Shown: positions 23,946-29,158 of the stretch, one piece after another
How positions within the stretch are numbered: the first letter of the stretch is position 1
How the letters are laid out: each line of letters begins with the position of its first letter
Virus record (IMG/VR): IMGVR_UViG_3300042462_000023
Coordinates: 1-35,237 of that record
Strand: one strand, 5' to 3'
Source: a virus
DNA: 35,237 bases
Notes under the pieces: generated by a model
Databases searched by the model: none
The model's input: the letters and a program-made list of their open reading frames with translations, nothing else
Told to the model about the DNA's origin: nothing
Program-made: the position numbers and the translations under genes

Positions 23946-24062
23946 TTAAGCCACCAACAGCAAGTATAGAAAAATTGAGAGCAAGACCACACCAACAAAG
24001 CAAATGCCTTCTATCCACGGTGTTAGGTCTGTCTTAGGTTTGTAATTTTTGTAATCAGTCAT
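23946..24062 (-). CDS. Tiny membrane protein, 38 aa
   Basis: The product starts MTDYKNYKPKTDLTPWIEGI and ends in a membrane span (ICFVGVVLLSIFLYLLLVA). AGGAGA lies five to six bases before the ATG, a strong site. It overlaps the gene upstream by eight bases. One-span early phage proteins of this kind often act on host membrane complexes, but nothing here shows a target. Confidence 0.55.
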   Translation of the reverse strand: MTDYKNYKPKTDLTPWIEGICFVGVVLLSIFLYLLLVA

Positions 24063-24183
24063 CTTTATTCTCCTGTTCACGTTTAGCTAATTTAACTTCT
24101 AACTCTTCAAACTCTTTACGCATTGCTTGTATTTCTTTTATTATCTGCTCAAGTTTTGGGTCTTTTAGGTCGTTAGTGTGCAT
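24055..24183 (-). CDS. Tiny coiled-coil protein, 42 aa
   Basis: The product starts MHTNDLKDPKLEQIIKEIQA and continues MRKEFEELEVKLAKREQEN, an almost unbroken charged helix with leucine/isoleucine heptads, so it is probably a coiled coil. GGGAGG lies five bases before the ATG. Overlaps of 11 and 8 bases tie it to its neighbours. Function unknown. Confidence 0.55.
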   Translation of the reverse strand: MHTNDLKDPKLEQIIKEIQAMRKEFEELEVKLAKREQENKDD

Positions 24184-24400
24184 TACGAGCCTCCCTTGTT
24201 TCACGGTCACATTTAGCTTTGAATAGGCAAACAGATGCTTCTATCTCAGCAACACGTGTGTATACCTTCTCAACCATTTGGTATTGGTTAAGTAAGGCGC
24301 AAGCTAGTTTGTAGGAATTGTAGGTAGAGTTGACAACTTTACCGTTTTCTAAGATGTCCCATTTTTGTTTTGGGAATTTTGTAGATTTGATTGTGTACAT
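24173..24400 (-). CDS. Small protein, 75 aa, function unknown
   Basis: The product starts MYTIKSTKFPKQKWDILENG, with a small beta part, then a long helix (MVEKVYTRVAEIEASVCLF). I use the ATG at 24400 (GGAG six bases upstream). Its leader (24398-24424) is nearly the same as the leader of the gene upstream (24642-24668), so the two were probably copied or share a regulator. No motif gives a function. Confidence 0.55.
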   Translation of the reverse strand: MYTIKSTKFPKQKWDILENGKVVNSTYNSYKLACALLNQYQMVEKVYTRVAEIEASVCLFKAKCDRETREARNAH

Positions 24401-24432
24401 TTTTATCTCCACCGTTTCTATTTAATTGATTT

Positions 24433-24448
24433 ATGCCCCGAAGGGCAT
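24433..24448 (-). terminator. UUCG-loop hairpin between small leftward genes
   Basis: On the leftward transcript, ATGCCC and GGGCAT pair (six bases) around a TTCG tetraloop closed by C-G, an unusually stable hairpin. It lies just after the stop of the promoter-proximal gene. No T-run follows, so it may be a processing or mRNA-end-protecting hairpin and not a full terminator. Confidence 0.5.
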
Positions 24449-24452
24449 TAAG

Positions 24453-24644
24453 TTAGTATGTAATTGCTATTGAGTTACCGTTAATTTGAACTTCATATTT
24501 TTCAGGAAGTTTAATACCAAATTTTTTAATAGCCTCTAAATATGAAATATTGAAATAAGATTTTTCTTTACCTTTTGATTGAACTAAAACAAAATAATCT
24601 TCATCACTTGTTACATCATTTTTAATTTGAGCAGTTATTAACAT
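24453..24644 (-). CDS. First gene of the leftward block, 63 aa, function unknown
   Basis: The product starts MLITAQIKNDVTSDEDYFVL and is beta-rich, ending KYEVQINGNSIAITY. I use ATG 24644 (GGAG with seven bases spacing). It is the first gene after the strong promoter at 24699-24727, so it should be made earliest and most. Early first genes are often host take-over proteins, but no family is recognised. It is AT-rich. Confidence 0.55.
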   Translation of the reverse strand: MLITAQIKNDVTSDEDYFVLVQSKGKEKSYFNISYLEAIKKFGIKLPEKYEVQINGNSIAITY

Positions 24645-24698
24645 TTTATTCTCCACTGTTTCTATTAAGTTAATCGCATAACTTGCTGCGATGTGTGT

Positions 24699-24727
24699 AT
24701 AATATCAACAGCAAATAGCCATGTCAA
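24699..24727 (-). promoter_or_regulatory. Strong sigma70 promoter for the leftward early block
   Basis: On the leftward strand TTGACA (24722-24727) is followed after exactly 17 bases by TATTAT (24699-24704), close to the sigma70 consensus. It lies 55 bases before the first leftward start codon, between the divergent early blocks. Use of host RNA polymerase fits the absence of a phage polymerase gene. Confidence 0.75.
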
Positions 24728-24757
24728 GCATTATTTATACATAAAGTGAAAATAATT

Positions 24758-25117
24758 ATGAAAGTATCAGAACATCAAGAACAGGTCATGCTAATTACAT
24801 GGTTCAGAATGCAATACAAGCAATACAAGTATCACCTATGGGCGATTCCTAACGGTGGGTCTAGGCACATAGTCACGGCAGTCAATTTAAAGGCAGAGGG
24901 AGTGCTTGCCGGAGTCAGCGATTTATTCTTAATGATTCCTAATAGTAAGTACCACGGAATGTTTATTGAGATGAAGGCAAAGTCTGGCAAAGTGTCAGAT
25001 AGTCAGAAAGAGTTTATGGCAGCAGCTAGTTCAATGAACTACTTGCCGGTTGTCTGCTATGGTTTTGATGAAGCTAAAGAGGAGATCACAAAATACTTGC
25101 ATGAAATTAAAAGTTAG
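24758..25117 (+). CDS. VRR-NUC domain nuclease
   Basis: The 119-residue product is a stand-alone VRR-NUC nuclease. The motifs are in order: E5 and Q8 in the first helix (SEHQEQV), PNGGSR (31-36), GVSDLFL (Asp55), FIEMKAKSGKVS (Glu71 and Lys73), then QKEF (Q83). These enzymes are Holliday-junction or structure-specific nucleases. It is the first rightward early gene, opposite the recombination operon, so joint-molecule resolution is plausible. I start at ATG 24758; a GTG 12 bases upstream is possible. A strong terminator follows. Confidence 0.8.
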   Translation: MKVSEHQEQVMLITWFRMQYKQYKYHLWAIPNGGSRHIVTAVNLKAEGVLAGVSDLFLMIPNSKYHGMFIEMKAKSGKVSDSQKEFMAAASSMNYLPVVCYGFDEAKEEITKYLHEIKS

Positions 25118-25155
25118 TTTATAGTTATTACATCACTTGACGGTGAACAACTAGT

Positions 25156-25238
25156 AAGCCTTAGTCAACACTCTGCTGGTACTAGCCAGTCCGTCAACAT
25201 CCCTAAAAAAGATGAGAGTGTTGTCTAGGGCTTTTTTT
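25156..25238 (+). terminator. Large structured intrinsic terminator / attenuator
   Basis: Bases 25156-25174 pair with 25215-25233 over 19 positions, with one T-T mismatch and one G-T pair, and a run of seven T (25232-25238) ends the element. The 40-base loop holds an inner hairpin (CTGG and CCAG, 25176-25189). A second pairing, TTGACGG (25137-25143) with CCGTCAA (25191-25197), crosses the first and would form a pseudoknot or a competing fold. It lies between the nuclease gene and the replication gene. Confidence 0.75.
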
Positions 25239-25251
25239 ATGGAGAAAGCAA

Positions 25252-25923
25252 ATGCATTATTACAAAAGAAATCTTGGCGATTACGCTAAGAAGGCTGGAA
25301 GGCTAACAATGCTTCAGCACGGAGCGTACACGCTCTTGATTGATTCGTGCTATGACCGTGAAGTATTTCCAACACTTGAACTTGCTATTGAATGGACTTG
25401 GGCTTCTACAGAGGCTGAGATTGATGCGGTTAAGTTTGTTCTTAGTAGGTTCTTTACTATTACAAAAGATGGTGAATATGTACAGGATAGAATATTGCAA
25501 GAATTATTAGAGTACCACGCTAAAGCTGATAAAAACAAAGAGATTGCTATTGAAAGAGAAGCAAAGCGTAAAGAAAAAAGCACAGATCGTACACGAACCG
25601 TAGACGAACCGTCACCTAACCATAAACCAATAACCATTAACCATAAACCATTAACCAATATAAAACCTATACGCACTAACGTGCTTGAAAATTACTTTGA
25701 AGACTTCTGGTACAAGTACCCAAAGAAAGTAGGTAAAGAGGCTGCACGTAAAGCATGGAATAAAGCAAACCCTGACATAATAAAAGTAATTGATGCTATT
25801 AACTGGCAACGAGATACTAAACAATGGCAAGCAGAAGATGGTAAATACATTCCTAACCCTGCTACTTACTTAAACCAAGGTCGCTGGCAAGATGAAGCAC
25901 CTGTACAAGAATCACCATTCTAG
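25252..25923 (+). CDS. DUF1376-type replication protein (putative initiator)
   Basis: In the 223-residue product the N-terminal about 90 residues (MHYYKRNLGDYAKKAGRLTML, then QHGAYTLLIDSCYDRE) are a DUF1376/YdaU-type domain with a winged-helix look. A charged linker holds two NHKPxTx repeats (about 122-136). The C-terminal part (FEDFWYKYPKKVGKEAARKAW, then YIPNPATYLNQGRW) is the end seen in many phage replication proteins. The linker DNA carries 7-bp repeats (25617-25657), as the lambda origin lies inside gene O. GGAGAAA precedes the ATG. Confidence 0.7.
   Translation: MHYYKRNLGDYAKKAGRLTMLQHGAYTLLIDSCYDREVFPTLELAIEWTWASTEAEIDAVKFVLSRFFTITKDGEYVQDRILQELLEYHAKADKNKEIAIEREAKRKEKSTDRTRTVDEPSPNHKPITINHKPLTNIKPIRTNVLENYFEDFWYKYPKKVGKEAARKAWNKANPDIIKVIDAINWQRDTKQWQAEDGKYIPNPATYLNQGRWQDEAPVQESPF
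25617..25657 (+). repeat. Six tandem 7-bp iteron-like repeats, candidate origin
   Basis: Six units of TAACCA/TAAACCA/TTAACCA follow one another with an almost exact period of seven bases, AT-rich and within the replication-protein gene. Three units encode seven residues, so the protein shows NHKPITI then NHKPLTN. The set looks like initiator-binding iterons. The adjoining sequence is also AT-rich. Confidence 0.5.
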
Positions 25924-25931
25924 GAGTTGCC

Positions 25932-26360
25932 ATGATTGAAACTGACAAAAAAGCATTTAAAGACATGGTAAACGCAGTCTTTACTATTTATGGAAAGCCA
26001 CTACCAGAGAAAGAGATGCTGAGGATCTGGTGGCATAAGCTAGAACGATATGATTTTAGCGCAGTAGGTCGTGCATTTGATAAGTGGACAGACACACCAA
26101 ACAAGCTACCACAACCTGCCGACATAGTTCAGATGTGCAAGCCAAGGGAAGCTGAATATCATGCGCTGCCAGCTCCAGTTAGTATTGCTGATAACAAAGC
26201 AAATGTTGAAAAGCTAAACAAGTTTATTGCAAAAGAAATCAAACCAAAAGATGACTTTCATGGTTGGGCTAAACGAATATTAAAGACTCCTCAAAACTTT
26301 CCAGAGATGTCAGTAGATGCTGCACGTAAATTGCTAGGAGAAAATTATGCGGTGGGTTGA
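25932..26360 (+). CDS. Putative helicase loader / replisome organiser
   Basis: The 142-residue product starts MIETDKKAFKDMVNAVFTIY, followed by a helical N-terminal domain with ERYDFSAVGRAFDKWTDT and KLPQPADIVQMCK. This 'A-x-x-x-W-...-P-x-P-A-D-I' pattern is shared by phage helicase loaders of the lambda P / SPP1 gp39 type. No Walker motif is present, so it is not a DnaC ATPase. The gene follows the initiator as lambda P follows O. It would bring the host DnaB helicase to the origin. GGAG precedes the ATG. Its end overlaps the next gene by 14 bases. Confidence 0.6.
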   Translation: MIETDKKAFKDMVNAVFTIYGKPLPEKEMLRIWWHKLERYDFSAVGRAFDKWTDTPNKLPQPADIVQMCKPREAEYHALPAPVSIADNKANVEKLNKFIAKEIKPKDDFHGWAKRILKTPQNFPEMSVDAARKLLGENYAVG

Positions 26361-26505
26361 ACAAGACAAGTACCACATTAGCTCTGGATCGTGGACTATA
26401 GCAAAATACTTCTCGCCTACCGGCATCAAGTATGGTCTTAGCCAGCGCAATAAAAACTTAGGGTACTTTGACACATTGGAAGCAGCTAAAAGAAAAGCTA
26501 AGTAA
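26347..26505 (+). CDS. Small phage protein, 52 aa
   Basis: The product starts MRWVEQDKYHISSGSWTIAK and continues YFSPTGIKYGLSQRNKNLGY, ending in a Lys/Ala helix. The pattern (strands, then DTLEAAKRKAK) resembles small proteins near replication genes in other phages. AGGAG lies six bases before the ATG. It overlaps the loader gene by 14 bases. A strong promoter for the next gene begins four bases after its stop. Function unknown. Confidence 0.6.
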   Translation: MRWVEQDKYHISSGSWTIAKYFSPTGIKYGLSQRNKNLGYFDTLEAAKRKAK

Positions 26506-26508
26506 TTC

Positions 26509-26538
26509 TTGCATATTTTATACAGCGTGATATATAAT
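26509..26538 (+). promoter_or_regulatory. Sigma70 promoter for the Cro-like gene
   Basis: TTGCAT (26509-26514), 18 bases, then TATAAT (26533-26538), a good sigma70 match about 30 bases before the regulator gene. The GTGATATAT motif (26527-26535) overlaps the -10 element, so a protein binding it would block the promoter; the same motif recurs at 20696 and 28593. Confidence 0.65.
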
Positions 26539-26567
26539 AATTCTATCAACGACAGAAAGGATTATTA

Positions 26568-26735
26568 ATGACGCACACAGAGTTAAAAGAACTACGCACT
26601 AAAACAGGGTTATCACAGAAAGAATTTGGGATTAAGTTGTTTAAGACTAGGGATAGCATTGCCAAGTACGAGTCCGGCAAGTTTACGATCCCTGCTTACA
26701 TGGACATTTTAGTAAAGGCTGTATTTAGTGACTGA
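26568..26735 (+). CDS. Cro/C1-type HTH regulator, 55 aa
   Basis: The product is one helix-turn-helix domain of the Cro/C1 (HTH_3) family: ELKELRTKTGLSQKEFGIKL, then TRDSIAKYESGKFTIPAYM. The LSQKEFG turn and the IAKYESGK recognition end are typical. With no dimerisation tail and no integrase nearby, it is more likely a Cro-like timer of early genes than a lysogeny repressor. AAGGA precedes the ATG. It overlaps the next gene by eight bases. Autoregulation through the motif at its own -10 is likely. Confidence 0.75.
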   Translation: MTHTELKELRTKTGLSQKEFGIKLFKTRDSIAKYESGKFTIPAYMDILVKAVFSD

Positions 26736-26919
26736 AATTACCTGTAATGAATTTATAAGGCGCATGAAGGCTGCTGGGTTCACAGGTAAATTTAGGGCAA
26801 CAGACGGAACTAGAGTATTTACTGGTGAAATAAAGCAAGACAAAATAGAAACGGTGAAAGTGGCTACATCTCAAGAGTCACGCAGAAAGATAAAGGATTT
26901 ATTTAAAGATGGAAATTAA
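26728..26919 (+). CDS. Small protein, 63 aa, GTG start
   Basis: The product starts (GTG) MTEITCNEFIRRMKAAGFTG and has a small alpha/beta pattern with a basic C-terminus (SQESRRKIKDLFKDGN). The GTG overlaps the regulator stop, and no ATG lies nearby in frame except inside the first helix. AAAGG lies upstream at a long but usable distance. Its stop overlaps the next gene by 11 bases. No function is recognised. Confidence 0.55.
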   Translation: MTEITCNEFIRRMKAAGFTGKFRATDGTRVFTGEIKQDKIETVKVATSQESRRKIKDLFKDGN

Positions 26920-27277
26920 ATCATTCAATATTAGCAGCAGTAACTTGCCTTACTTGTTTGAAAAGATTAAGGCACTAGATTTATCACAGGGTTATGTGGC
27001 TAACGTAACGATCAAGTCGCACACACGTAACCTAGAACAAAACTCACGCTTATGGAAGCTGTATGGATCACTTGGCGAATATATTGGCGAGTCACCAGAT
27101 AAGGTTCATGAGCTGATGGGCTGGAAGTTTCTACGCAGTCAAAGTGTAGTAAATGGTGAAACAATTGAAGCCATAAAGAGTACAACTAAATTATCTACCG
27201 CAGAGATGGCAGACTACCAGCGTCACGTAGAGATTTGGGCTGGCAGCATTGGATTTGTCTTTAACGAAAACTTTTAA
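26909..27277 (+). CDS. NinB-like recombination protein
   Basis: The 122-residue product matches NinB (lambda Orf family): RNLEQNSRLWKLYGSLGEYI (about 40-60), PDKVHELMGWKFLR and TTKLSTAEMADYQRHVEIWA (about 88-108). Lambda Orf helps load the annealase/recombinase on SSB-coated DNA. Here it would work with Sak3 and SSB encoded on the other strand. ATG 26909 overlaps the end of the previous gene. A nuclease gene follows after two bases. Confidence 0.75.
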   Translation: MEIKSFNISSSNLPYLFEKIKALDLSQGYVANVTIKSHTRNLEQNSRLWKLYGSLGEYIGESPDKVHELMGWKFLRSQSVVNGETIEAIKSTTKLSTAEMADYQRHVEIWAGSIGFVFNENF

Positions 27278-27279
27278 AC

Positions 27280-27543
27280 ATGGCGAGTAAAAATGAAAAA
27301 GAATATCTTAGTAGGGTTGCTGATCTTGGGTGCATTGTTTGTGGTGCGCCAGCGGAAATTCACCACCTCAGAACTGGTATGGGACTTGGTATGCGTAATG
27401 ACTACAAGAACGCTATACCACTATGTCCATCGCATCATAGGACGGGTGGGTATAAGGTAGCTTATCACGCAGGTAGATTAGCATTTGAGTCCCAATTTGG
27501 GACAGAAATAGAATTATTAGAGAAAGTTAGGAGTTTATTATGA
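27280..27543 (+). CDS. Ref/DUF968-like HNH nuclease
   Basis: In the 87-residue product the motifs are in order: CIVCGAPAEIHHLRTGMG (Cys pair, His-His), then AIPLCPSHHRTGG, then VAYHAGRLAFESQFGTE. This is the HNH pattern of the P1 Ref / DUF968 recombination nuclease group, often beside NinB. It probably binds one structural zinc through the Cys and His residues. It is short and has no other domain. The ribosome binding site is weak, and it may be translated by coupling from ninB. Confidence 0.75.
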   Translation: MASKNEKEYLSRVADLGCIVCGAPAEIHHLRTGMGLGMRNDYKNAIPLCPSHHRTGGYKVAYHAGRLAFESQFGTEIELLEKVRSLL

Positions 27544-28142
27544 TTGTTTTTCGTAAGAAGGTTGACGCATGGGTAGTAACGGCTAGGGACTCAGAATGCC
27601 AGATTATCCACATTGGCAATTATCAGACGCAAGAAGAAGCCAAGGCAGCCGAGCAAGTATTTAGAGAGAAAAGAATAGCAGACTCATACGCAAAACAAGA
27701 AGCCAAGTTAGACAGGATGGCAAAAGAGATGGTCGCTAGATACAACGTCTACCTAGAATTTTGCGTATTGCCTAAGACTTTAACAGACATGAAGCAACAA
27801 TTAGATGCTGATAAGAATACTGCGTCTAACACAATTAAGAGCTTAATGGCTAGAGGCTTTATGAAAAGCATTATTGTTAGCGACACCGGCACACGTAAGT
27901 ACTACAGCTTTGTCACTACCAAGTTAATGAACTACGATGATGCGCTAGAGTATGTATCACCTAAGAAATACAAAACAAAGGTTAGCGAAAACACACCAAC
28001 AATAGAAGGTGCTAGGGTAATTAATTTTGATGACAGGAAACTAAGCAATCTATACATGACTCAACGTGCAATAGACAGGGCTAACATGAAGTCACCTAAA
28101 AACCACGTAAGCGGTGCTTTAATGTCAACGGCAGATTGGTAA
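27540..28142 (+). CDS. AP2-like plus winged-helix DNA-binding protein
   Basis: The 200-residue product has an N-terminal about 40 residues (AWVVTARDSECQIIHIGNYQ, then TQEEAKAAEQVFRE) with the three-strand-plus-helix look of an AP2 domain. Residues about 80-135 (TLTDMKQQLDADKNTASNTI, then KSLMARGFMKS) form a winged helix with a wing at TGTRKYYSF. The tail is basic and disordered. It may be a transcription regulator of middle or late genes. It is coupled to its neighbours by short overlaps at both ends. No enzyme motif is seen. Confidence 0.6.
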   Translation: MIVFRKKVDAWVVTARDSECQIIHIGNYQTQEEAKAAEQVFREKRIADSYAKQEAKLDRMAKEMVARYNVYLEFCVLPKTLTDMKQQLDADKNTASNTIKSLMARGFMKSIIVSDTGTRKYYSFVTTKLMNYDDALEYVSPKKYKTKVSENTPTIEGARVINFDDRKLSNLYMTQRAIDRANMKSPKNHVSGALMSTADW

Positions 28143-28405
28143 TGAGAGTTACTAGCGATGGTTCAAGCGCAAGCTATTATGAGTTGCCTAATAATGCTAA
28201 TGAGTTACAGGACTTGATTAGCGCAAAGAATATGAACGCACAGATCGGTGAGATATTCCGTGAGTGCTACCGTTATGGTCAGGCATCACATTGTGACGAG
28301 ATAAGGGGAATTAAAAAGATACTGTTCTATGCTAATGCAGAACTTAAAAGATTAAACAATCAAGAACCCAGCCATGAAGACATCATGAAGAATGTAACTC
28401 CATAA
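28142..28405 (+). CDS. DUF3310-like early protein, 87 aa
   Basis: The product starts MRVTSDGSSASYYELPNNAN, then ELQDLISAKNMNAQIGEIF and ECYRYGQASHCDEIRGIKKI, which follows the DUF3310 layout (SxYYxxP, then a region with G-x-I/F-...-R-x-G). T7 gp1.7, a nucleotide kinase, is related to this family, but catalytic function here is not established. ATG 28142 overlaps the upstream stop (TAATG). It is the last gene of the rightward early block. Confidence 0.6.
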   Translation: MRVTSDGSSASYYELPNNANELQDLISAKNMNAQIGEIFRECYRYGQASHCDEIRGIKKILFYANAELKRLNNQEPSHEDIMKNVTP

Positions 28406-28427
28406 CTGGGTATATACAATCTATATA

Positions 28428-28499
28428 CTATTTGTTCATTACGTACATAGTTACTTCAAAACCGAAACGTATTTCAGTAGCTGCTGGTGATGTCCACAT
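28428..28499 (-). CDS. pqqA: PqqA, precursor peptide of pyrroloquinoline quinone
   Basis: The gene encodes 23 residues, the usual PqqA length in many Proteobacteria. The peptide begins MWTSPAATE and ends IRFGFEVTMYVMNK. The hallmark is Glu15 and Tyr19 in EVTMY: in PQQ synthesis PqqD presents PqqA to the radical-SAM enzyme PqqE, which joins these two side chains, and the pair becomes the whole cofactor. Trp2, Pro5, Arg11, Gly13 and Phe14 also fit. By recall about 15 of 23 positions match Pseudomonas-type PqqA. AAGGA lies eight bases before the ATG. It is alone and leftward between two rightward blocks, like an acquired accessory gene. No pqqBCDE is in the window, so it would depend on host enzymes. 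Confidence 0.88.
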   Translation of the reverse strand: MWTSPAATEIRFGFEVTMYVMNK

Positions 28500-28600
28500 G
28501 ATTAGATTCCTTTGTTTTATGTACACGTCATTGTGTATATGTACGAATTATGCTCTTTTTTAGACACGTTACCATAGTTAAAACCATTAAAAGTGATATA

Positions 28601-28629
28601 TTGACCACGATTGATAAGTATGGTAAAGT
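28601..28629 (+). promoter_or_regulatory. Candidate promoter for the rightward late genes
   Basis: TTGACC (28601-28606), 17 bases, then TAAAGT (28624-28629): a fair -35 and a moderate -10. It lies about 150 bases before the first late gene and directly abuts a GTGATATAT motif. It would make a long leader that includes the GC-rich pseudoknot region. Confidence 0.45.
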
Positions 28630-28727
28630 CACGTAACGATTTATAGTAGTGCGAGTCTGCATTACTCTTTTATTCCAGCGACAGTACATCGCTAGAAAGC
28701 AATCATCGCCCCCCAGACGTGGTAGGG

Positions 28728-28760
28728 TAGACTCCGAGGCAGTCTAGTTGCGAGAGCCTC
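28728..28760 (+). other. GC-rich H-type pseudoknot before the packaging genes
   Basis: TAGACT (28728-28733) can pair with AGTCTA (28741-28746), and GAGGC (28736-28740) with GCCTC (28756-28760). The order of the four arms is that of an H-type pseudoknot. The stretch, with CGCCCCCC just upstream and CTAATTTTT just downstream, is far richer in G+C than its surroundings. It could be a leader RNA element, an attenuator or part of a packaging start (cos/pac) site. Confidence 0.45.
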
Positions 28761-28781
28761 CTAATTTTTAAGGGAATAACT

Positions 28782-29156
28782 ATGGCAAGAGGTTTGTTAG
28801 ACACAAAAACTACTATTGGCACAGCCAAAGAGATTGCTGACAACACCAAGAATGCCATTGATAACTATTCTCTAGGAGCAATGAACCCAAGTTTGCCTAA
28901 TACCGAGTACTGGGCAAAGATGGCTAAGATGTTCCGAATCACACCAGCAGAAGCCAAGCGTCAACGATGCGGTAACTGCGAATACTACGACAACACTCCC
29001 GAAATGTTTGAGGCTATGGAAGCCATCCCACTAAACAAGTACGACCTGTATGATGGTCAAGCTCAACGTGGCTGGTGTCATAAGCTAGATTTGATTTGCC
29101 ATAACTCCCGTCTATGCTCTGTATGGGAACGTAAAGACTTTGAAACCGAGGATTAA
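28782..29156 (+). CDS. Conserved phage protein with Cys cluster, 124 aa
   Basis: The product starts MARGLLDTKTTIGTAKEIAD. The C-terminal half carries CGNCEYYDNTP, then GWCHKLDLICHNSRLCSVWE. These five Cys resemble small metal-binding domains (zinc or an iron-sulphur HiPIP-like type) known in phage late regions. AAGGG precedes the ATG. It opens the late block just upstream of the packaging genes and is probably a virion or assembly protein. The metal cannot be told from sequence. Confidence 0.65.
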   Translation: MARGLLDTKTTIGTAKEIADNTKNAIDNYSLGAMNPSLPNTEYWAKMAKMFRITPAEAKRQRCGNCEYYDNTPEMFEAMEAIPLNKYDLYDGQAQRGWCHKLDLICHNSRLCSVWERKDFETED

Positions 29157-29158
29157 TT

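Larger units (their letters stand above)
28500..28781. other. Non-coding early/late junction
   Basis: These 282 bases hold no credible gene. From left to right I see the pqqA ribosome binding site, a small inverted repeat in the pqqA leader (TACAC and GTGTA, 28522-28537), a GTGATATAT motif (28593-28601), a rightward promoter candidate (28601-28629), a five-base hairpin (AGCGA and TCGCT, 28677-28693) and a GC-rich stretch with pseudoknot potential (28709-28760). I see no tRNA and no clear promoter for pqqA. Confidence 0.55.

Noticed and set aside
24698-24703. Rightward TATAAT as promoter for the VRR-NUC gene
   Set aside because: No -35 element lies at a suitable distance; the bases are mostly the leftward -10 read from the other strand, so the rightward use is unsupported.
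25617-25657. CRISPR-like array
   Set aside because: The units are seven bases and contiguous with no spacers; they are within a gene and fit iterons.
28722-28765. tRNA-like fold in the GC-rich patch
   Set aside because: There is no T-arm consensus, no acceptor stem and no complete cloverleaf; only two short crossing helices.
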